Origin: Gallionella sp.
GTDB lineage: Bacteria; Pseudomonadota; Gammaproteobacteria; Burkholderiales; Gallionellaceae
DNA length: 59,205 nt
Direction: 5' to 3'
Assembly: GCA_013043965.1 (NCBI GenBank)
Contig: JABEVF010000030.1
Coordinates: forward strand, 1 to 59,205
This document shows positions 55,021-59,205 of this stretch, piece by piece; the first letter of the stretch is position 1; every line of letters begins with the position of its first letter. Position numbers and translations under genes: made by a program. The notes below the pieces were generated by a model. That model was not told the origin of the DNA. It ran no database searches and worked only from the letters and a program-made list of their open reading frames with translations.

Positions 55021-57294
55021 ATGAACCCCCCCATTTGGAAACGCCTCGTTTATCTCTTTCTGTTGATGCTGCTGGCCGCCTGTGACGGATGGAACGATCC
55101 TTATCCCGGTGACGCGAACAACCAGTCTGTTTTATACACGGCGTTCACCGGGCGGCCCAAGCATCTCGACCCCGCACAGGCCTATAGCGAAAACGAGTAC
55201 GAGTTTCTGGCGCAGATCTATGCGCCACCGCTGCAATATCACTATCTCAAACGACCCTATCAATTGGTCCCGCTGGCGGCGAGCGCGATGCCTGTGGTGC
55301 GTTTTCTGGACAAACAGCACCATGCCTTGCCGGATAATGCGGCCACAGACAGGATCGCCTTCAGCGTGTACGAGATACATCTCCGGGACGATCTGCGCTA
55401 TCAGCCGCATCCGGCTTTTTCAGGTGTGACGCAGGACCTGCTCGGCGTGCACAGCCTGAGCGATTTTTCACACACGGGCACGCGGCGTGTCACGGCGGCG
55501 GACTACGTGTACCAGATCAAACGGCTGGCACATCCGCAACTGCATGTGCCGATCGCGGGTGTGATGAGCGAATACATCGCCGGCTTCAAAGACTATGCCG
55601 CGACCTTGCAGCAGGCAGCGAACCAGCATCCCGACGCGTTCCTCGACCTCAACCAGTTCGATTTGCCCGGCGTGCAGGTGGTGGACGAGCACACGTACCG
55701 CATCACCATCAACGGCAAATACCCGCAGTTCGAATATTGGCTGGCGATGCCGTTCTTCGCGCCCATGCCGTTCGAGGCCGAGAAGTTTTACGCGCAAGCC
55801 GGCATGCGCGAGCGCAATCTCAGTCTGGACTGGTGGCCGGTGGGCAGCGGACCGTATTATTTGTCCGAAAACGATCCCAACCAGCGCATGGTGCTGACGC
55901 GCAATCCGAATTACATGAGCGAAACCTATCCGACACAGGGTGAACCGGGTGATGCGCAAGCGGGACTGCTGGCCGATGCGGGCAAGGCATTGCCCTTGGT
56001 AGACCAAGTGGTGTTTACGCTGGAAAAAGAAACCATCCCGTATTGGAACAAGTTTTTGCAGGGCTATTACGACGCGTCGGGTATCAGCTCGGACAGTTTC
56101 GACCAGGCGGTGCAGGTCAATGTGTCGGGCGAGGCCTCGGTGACGGACAGTATGCAGGCGCAGGGCATCACGCTCTCCACCGCTGTCGAGACTTCCACCC
56201 TGTACACCGGATTCAACTGGCTAGACCCGGTGGTGGGCGGCGGTTGTGACACTTCACCCGAGAAACAACCAACCATTCGACTAGGTGAGCCAACGACGCT
56301 CGCTAAGTCGCTGGTCATGGCGAAGCCATCCGACTGCGGGAGCTGCCGACCATCTGCCCCGGTTTTGCGAGAAGCCTATGCTCAGACCTGTCGGGACAGG
56401 TCGGAACGCGCACGAAAACTGCGTCAAGCCATTTCCATCGCGGTTGATTTTGAAGAGTTCGTGTCCATCTTCGCCAACGGGCGCGGCATCGCGGCGCAGT
56501 CACCGATCCCGCCGGGCATCTTCGGTTATCGCGACGGCGAGGCTGGAATCAACCCGGTGGTGTACGACTGGGTAGCCGGCAAGTTGCAACGGAAATCCAT
56601 CGCGACCGCGAAGCGCTTGCTCGCCGAGGCGGGTTATCCCGACGGCGTGGATGCGCAAACGCACCAGCCTCTGGTCATCAATCTGGACACCACCGCGACC
56701 GGCGCGGGCGACAAGTCGCGGCTGGACTGGATGCGCAAACAATTCGAGAAGATCAATGTGCAACTGGTGGTGCGCAGCACCGACTACAACCGCTTTCAGG
56801 ACAAGATACGCAAGGGCGACATGCAGATGTTCTACTACGGTTGGAACGCTGACTATCCCGATCCGGAGAATTTCTTGTTTTTGCTCAGTGGCGCGCAAGC
56901 CAAGGTGGCCCGTGGTGGGGAGAATGCAGCCAACTACAGCGACCCTGAGTTCGATCGCTTGTTCGAGCAGATGAAGAACATGGACAATACGCCGCAGCGG
57001 CAAAAAATCATCGACCAGATGCTGGTCATCCTGCATCGCGACTCGCCCTGGTTGTGGGGCTACCACCCGAAGAAATTTGTGCTGCAACACGCCTGGCTGC
57101 ACAACGTGAAGCCCAACGTGATGGCGAACAACAAACTCAAATACTGGCGCGTGGACGACGCACTGCGCGAGCGATCACGCCGCGACTGGAATCATCCCGT
57201 GCTGTGGCCGCTGTGGTTGGGCGCAGCGGTTTTATTGATGTTCGGCGTGTGGATGTGGCGGGTCCTCAAACGGCGCGAACAAGCGAAACTTTAA
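55021..57294 (+). CDS. Peptide-type ABC transporter substrate-binding lipoprotein with C-terminal membrane helix
   Basis: A 757-residue OppA/SBP family 5 protein. The N-terminus is a lipoprotein signal (LVYLFLLMLLAACDGWNDPY, lipobox LAAC). The binding fold includes YTAFTGRPKHLDPAQAYSEN, WWPVGSGPYYLSENDPNQRM, ERARKLRQAISIAVDFEEFV and QMFYYGWNADYPDPENFLFL. Unusually, the C-terminus carries a membrane helix (PLWLGAAVLLMFGVWMWRVL) and a short basic tail, so it may be anchored at both ends. Residues about 404-460 (CDTSPEKQPTIRLGEPTTLA, with SDCGSCRPSAPVLREAYAQ) look like an insertion at 56235-56400. The matching permeases and ATPase are 44-48 kb to the left. TAAACT lies 8 bases before the ATG without a Shine-Dalgarno. 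Confidence 0.88.
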   Translation: MNPPIWKRLVYLFLLMLLAACDGWNDPYPGDANNQSVLYTAFTGRPKHLDPAQAYSENEYEFLAQIYAPPLQYHYLKRPYQLVPLAASAMPVVRFLDKQHHALPDNAATDRIAFSVYEIHLRDDLRYQPHPAFSGVTQDLLGVHSLSDFSHTGTRRVTAADYVYQIKRLAHPQLHVPIAGVMSEYIAGFKDYAATLQQAANQHPDAFLDLNQFDLPGVQVVDEHTYRITINGKYPQFEYWLAMPFFAPMPFEAEKFYAQAGMRERNLSLDWWPVGSGPYYLSENDPNQRMVLTRNPNYMSETYPTQGEPGDAQAGLLADAGKALPLVDQVVFTLEKETIPYWNKFLQGYYDASGISSDSFDQAVQVNVSGEASVTDSMQAQGITLSTAVETSTLYTGFNWLDPVVGGGCDTSPEKQPTIRLGEPTTLAKSLVMAKPSDCGSCRPSAPVLREAYAQTCRDRSERARKLRQAISIAVDFEEFVSIFANGRGIAAQSPIPPGIFGYRDGEAGINPVVYDWVAGKLQRKSIATAKRLLAEAGYPDGVDAQTHQPLVINLDTTATGAGDKSRLDWMRKQFEKINVQLVVRSTDYNRFQDKIRKGDMQMFYYGWNADYPDPENFLFLLSGAQAKVARGGENAANYSDPEFDRLFEQMKNMDNTPQRQKIIDQMLVILHRDSPWLWGYHPKKFVLQHAWLHNVKPNVMANNKLKYWRVDDALRERSRRDWNHPVLWPLWLGAAVLLMFGVWMWRVLKRREQAKL
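56235..56400 (+). repeat. Putative in-frame insertion in the substrate-binding protein gene
   Basis: This stretch interrupts the usual family motif near WLDPVVGGG...SERARKLRQA. It is translated without stops but has atypical composition (many Ser, Pro, Cys). It ends with the hairpin gacctgtc-gg-gacaggtc (about 56385-56402). I infer an inserted repeat; a multiple alignment is needed to fix its ends. Confidence 0.4.
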
Positions 57295-57362
57295 GCGACT
57301 GGTTATTCGCGGAACAGACCTTAAACAGAGCGCGGCTCTTGAGCCAGTCCAATTCCTTTATC

Positions 57363-57395
57363 CTGCGGCAATATGCCGCAGTGGCTGGGCTTTTT
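57363..57395 (+). terminator. Possible terminator after the substrate-binding protein gene
   Basis: ctgcggca-ata-tgccgcag (57363-57381) is a perfect 8-bp stem with a very short loop, followed after ten bases by five T bases. The distance between stem and T run is long for a classical terminator. TACAAT at 57403-57408 may belong to the next gene's promoter. Confidence 0.35.
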
Positions 57396-57449
57396 CGGTT
57401 GCTACAATTCTCCCCGCTGTCATTCTTGTAAATTCGGGGAACACATTTC

Positions 57450-58424
57450 ATGCATCACAAATTAAACACGTTGAAAATTTTTCGTTCCATGCTTCTCCTG
57501 GGGATCACGTTCGTGCCAGCTCAGGCATTGGCTTGCGCTTGCGGATGCGGGATCTTCGATGTTGGATTACCGGGTCTGCCGGTGACGGGTATGGATAACC
57601 AGATTTCGTTGCAGTACGGCTACATGAACCAGAATCAGAACCACAGCGGCTCGAGCAATGCGTCAAATGCCCTCAACCCGGACAAGCAGATTAAAACTGG
57701 TTATTACAATTTTTTTGGGCAGCATATGTTCAATAGCGATTGGGGGATCATGGCCATGGTGCCTTATTGGCAGAGGTCATTTACCACCGACACCAACGGT
57801 ACGCCGGGCATCACCGATGTGGCTGCAGGTGTGACGCCGAATATTCAGAGTGCCAATGTCGCCACGCTCTCTGATATTCGGGTGATGGGGATGTACACGG
57901 GATTTTCCGCTGATCAGTCTACAGGGCTAACCTTCGGGCTGAAATTGCCGACAGGCTCCTACACGGTATCCCCTTTGCTGGACCGTGACACAGAGCCTGG
58001 CACCGGGACGACGGATTTGCTGCTCGGTGGGTATAACATGGGATACCTCAACAAGACACTCGGTTGGTTCTCACAGGGGACTTATCGCCACGCACTGGAT
58101 ACTGCCCAGGGATATAAGCCTGGAGATAGTCTTAATGTTACGGTGGGGCTGACCTATAACGGGTTCACCGGTGCCACCAAGGTGGTTCCTATGTTACAAC
58201 TCAACGCCATGTGGCGAGGGAATGATCAAGGCGGGGGCGATGCCATTTATGGCAACGTCAATAGCGGTTACAAGAATTTGTACATCGCGCCAGGTGTGAT
58301 GCTGATTTTAGACCGACGCTGGCGACTCAATTCTTCCCTTTATATTCCGGCATACCGAGTCGCTAACGGCAATCAGTTGGTTCCGCACTGGATGGCCAGT
58401 TCAGGCATTACCTACATGTTTTGA
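57450..58424 (+). CDS. Outer-membrane beta-barrel-like protein with CACGCG motif
   Basis: A 324-residue exported protein. A signal peptide (SMLLLGITFVPAQALA) is followed directly by the cysteine motif CACGCGIFDVG, then amphipathic beta-strands (ISLQYGYMNQNQNHSGSSNA, GIMAMVPYWQRSFTTDTNGT, GLTFGLKLPTGSYTVSPLLD, YLNKTLGWFSQGTYRHALDT, NSSLYIPAYRVANGNQLVPH) and a C-terminal Phe after WMASSGITYM, as in outer-membrane barrels. The three Cys at the mature N-terminus could bind a metal or cofactor, or form disulphides. The family resembles uncharacterised transporters found near copper or heme oxidase genes, but that link is only recalled. Substrate unknown. Confidence 0.75.
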   Translation: MHHKLNTLKIFRSMLLLGITFVPAQALACACGCGIFDVGLPGLPVTGMDNQISLQYGYMNQNQNHSGSSNASNALNPDKQIKTGYYNFFGQHMFNSDWGIMAMVPYWQRSFTTDTNGTPGITDVAAGVTPNIQSANVATLSDIRVMGMYTGFSADQSTGLTFGLKLPTGSYTVSPLLDRDTEPGTGTTDLLLGGYNMGYLNKTLGWFSQGTYRHALDTAQGYKPGDSLNVTVGLTYNGFTGATKVVPMLQLNAMWRGNDQGGGDAIYGNVNSGYKNLYIAPGVMLILDRRWRLNSSLYIPAYRVANGNQLVPHWMASSGITYMF

Positions 58425-58520
58425 TGAACAATGGTTGGCGTTTGATTCTGTTCAGGGGGCAGCCCAGGATGGCTTGGGGTGGGACTTTATCCTCGCTCCG
58501 AAATAGATAGACGGCCCACG

Positions 58521-58563
58521 TAAAAAACAAAGGGACTGCGCGAGGGTTTATTCGCGCAGTCCC
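58521..58563 (-). terminator. Intrinsic terminator of the DUF2846 lipoprotein gene
   Basis: On the minus strand a perfect 12-bp stem gggactgcgcga/tcgcgcagtccc (58532-58563) with an 8-base loop is followed by TTTGTTTTTT. It lies 26 bases after the stop codon of the gene ending at 58589. Confidence 0.88.
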
Positions 58564-58588
58564 TCACGACTATCGGGTCAGAGCTGGG

Positions 58589-59035
58589 CTATTTTACTGT
58601 CTCGATCAACTTGCATTCGGACACACCGGCTTTGCCGGTAGCATCGTCAACAAGCTGGAGTTTGTTTCGCGCATAGAGCAGCCCCATTTTAACTTCCTGC
58701 CATACGAAATAGTTTTTTCCTGCCTCTGCCTCTACATCAAGAATAGAATCATTTTCAGCTTTTGAGGTTAGGGTGTGTTTCCCGGGTGCAACTTCCAGAG
58801 CAAAGTAAGACTTGGCGACTGTCTGGCCAATGGGTTTGCCGTCGACATCCACATCCATTTTGACTGCGCCTCCCATGGATTCACTTCGATAAACGTAGAT
58901 ATTCGCTTTGTCAGGCTTTACGGAGAAAGTTTTTGATTGTGTGTCTCGTTCAACGCTTGCCATGGGCACCGAGGCGCAACCAGATACGAGAGCAGTGCTA
59001 ACCAACAAGCCAACCAACATGATTTTTCTGAACAT
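58589..59035 (-). CDS. DUF2846 domain lipoprotein
   Basis: A 148-residue lipoprotein with signal MFRKIMLVGLLVSTALVSGC (lipobox VSGC), followed by a beta-sandwich-like DUF2846 region: ANIYVYRSESMGGAVKMDVD, VDGKPIGQTVAKSYFALEVA, PGKHTLTSKAENDSILDVEA, EAGKNYFVWQEVKMGLLYAR. A very strong ribosome site (AAGGAGGTG) lies a few bases before the ATG. The function of the family is unknown; it is probably an envelope-anchored beta-domain protein. The 170 bases upstream (to the window end) hold its promoter, but no clear hexamers are visible. Confidence 0.87.
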   Translation of the reverse strand: MFRKIMLVGLLVSTALVSGCASVPMASVERDTQSKTFSVKPDKANIYVYRSESMGGAVKMDVDVDGKPIGQTVAKSYFALEVAPGKHTLTSKAENDSILDVEAEAGKNYFVWQEVKMGLLYARNKLQLVDDATGKAGVSECKLIETVK

Positions 59036-59205
59036 CTTGACACCTCCTTTTTAAGAATTAACGCGATACGGAAAAACTAACATAAATCTGAGGGGCCTAC
59101 CGCTTTGTGTCTTTATGAGTTCAGGATCATGCAGCCAGAAAATGGTTTAACACGGAGCTGTTGGGCTGCGTATTTCTGTGGTATTCGGCTTGAGCGACGG
59201 GTTGG

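Overview
The window looks like chromosomal DNA of a Gram-negative betaproteobacterium. The order exbB-exbD-lpxK-trm112-kdsB-adk, an ElaB/YqjD-type gene trio, BolA, YciB, Trm112 and the moderately high GC suggest Nitrosomonadales, perhaps a Gallionellaceae-like iron or nitrogen lithotroph. The family-level guess is inference from gene content only. No rRNA, tRNA, CRISPR array, complete insertion sequence or prophage was recognised.

Layout. 1-2.7 kb: the start of a SARP/BTAD-type regulator on the minus strand, a seven-bladed beta-propeller lipoprotein, and a decayed lipoprotein gene. 2.7-11 kb: a glutathione transferase, comEC, a DUF2062 membrane protein and a translationally coupled peptide-type ABC transporter (two permeases and a fused double ATPase). 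11-12.1 kb: three small stress-type membrane proteins (YqjD/YqjE/YqjK-like). 12.2-27.8 kb, nearly all minus strand: mltD, acs, a diguanylate cyclase and a hybrid histidine kinase sharing one sensory module, the H+-pyrophosphatase hppA, then gamma-carbonic anhydrase, GlcG-like protein, adk, kdsB, trm112, lpxK, exbD and exbB. One MBL-fold gene faces the other way.

28.1-40 kb, all plus strand: xseA, a complete arn set for adding 4-amino-4-deoxy-L-arabinose to lipid A (with ArnA split into two genes), djlA-like, yceH-like, yciI-like, bolA and a parvulin-type isomerase. 40-44.6 kb: yciB, msrB, a PIN-PhoH ATPase and bcp on the minus strand, then tadA, an L,D-transpeptidase and a GNAT enzyme on the plus strand. 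44.7-48.6 kb: a LysR regulator divergent from an EamA exporter, followed by an alcohol dehydrogenase and a beta-hydroxyacid dehydrogenase. 48.6-54.9 kb, minus strand: a CHASE2-adenylate cyclase operon with SH3, M48 protease and lipoprotein genes, plus ygfZ. 55-59.2 kb: an unusual peptide-binding protein, an outer-membrane-type protein and a DUF2846 lipoprotein.

The most striking signals are not whole genes. Short palindromic or repeat-like elements appear to have been inserted in frame into several coding sequences (twice in comEC, at one or two sites in the fused ATPase, and possibly in the peptide-binding protein), and a related stem-loop lies between genes near 3.5 kb. A second signal is a tight group of three DnaA-box sequences beside an AT-rich stretch at about 27.93-28.08 kb, exactly where gene orientation switches from mostly minus to plus. 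A third is a 120-140-residue sensory module shared by two neighbouring signalling proteins with different outputs. None of these could be tested computationally here.
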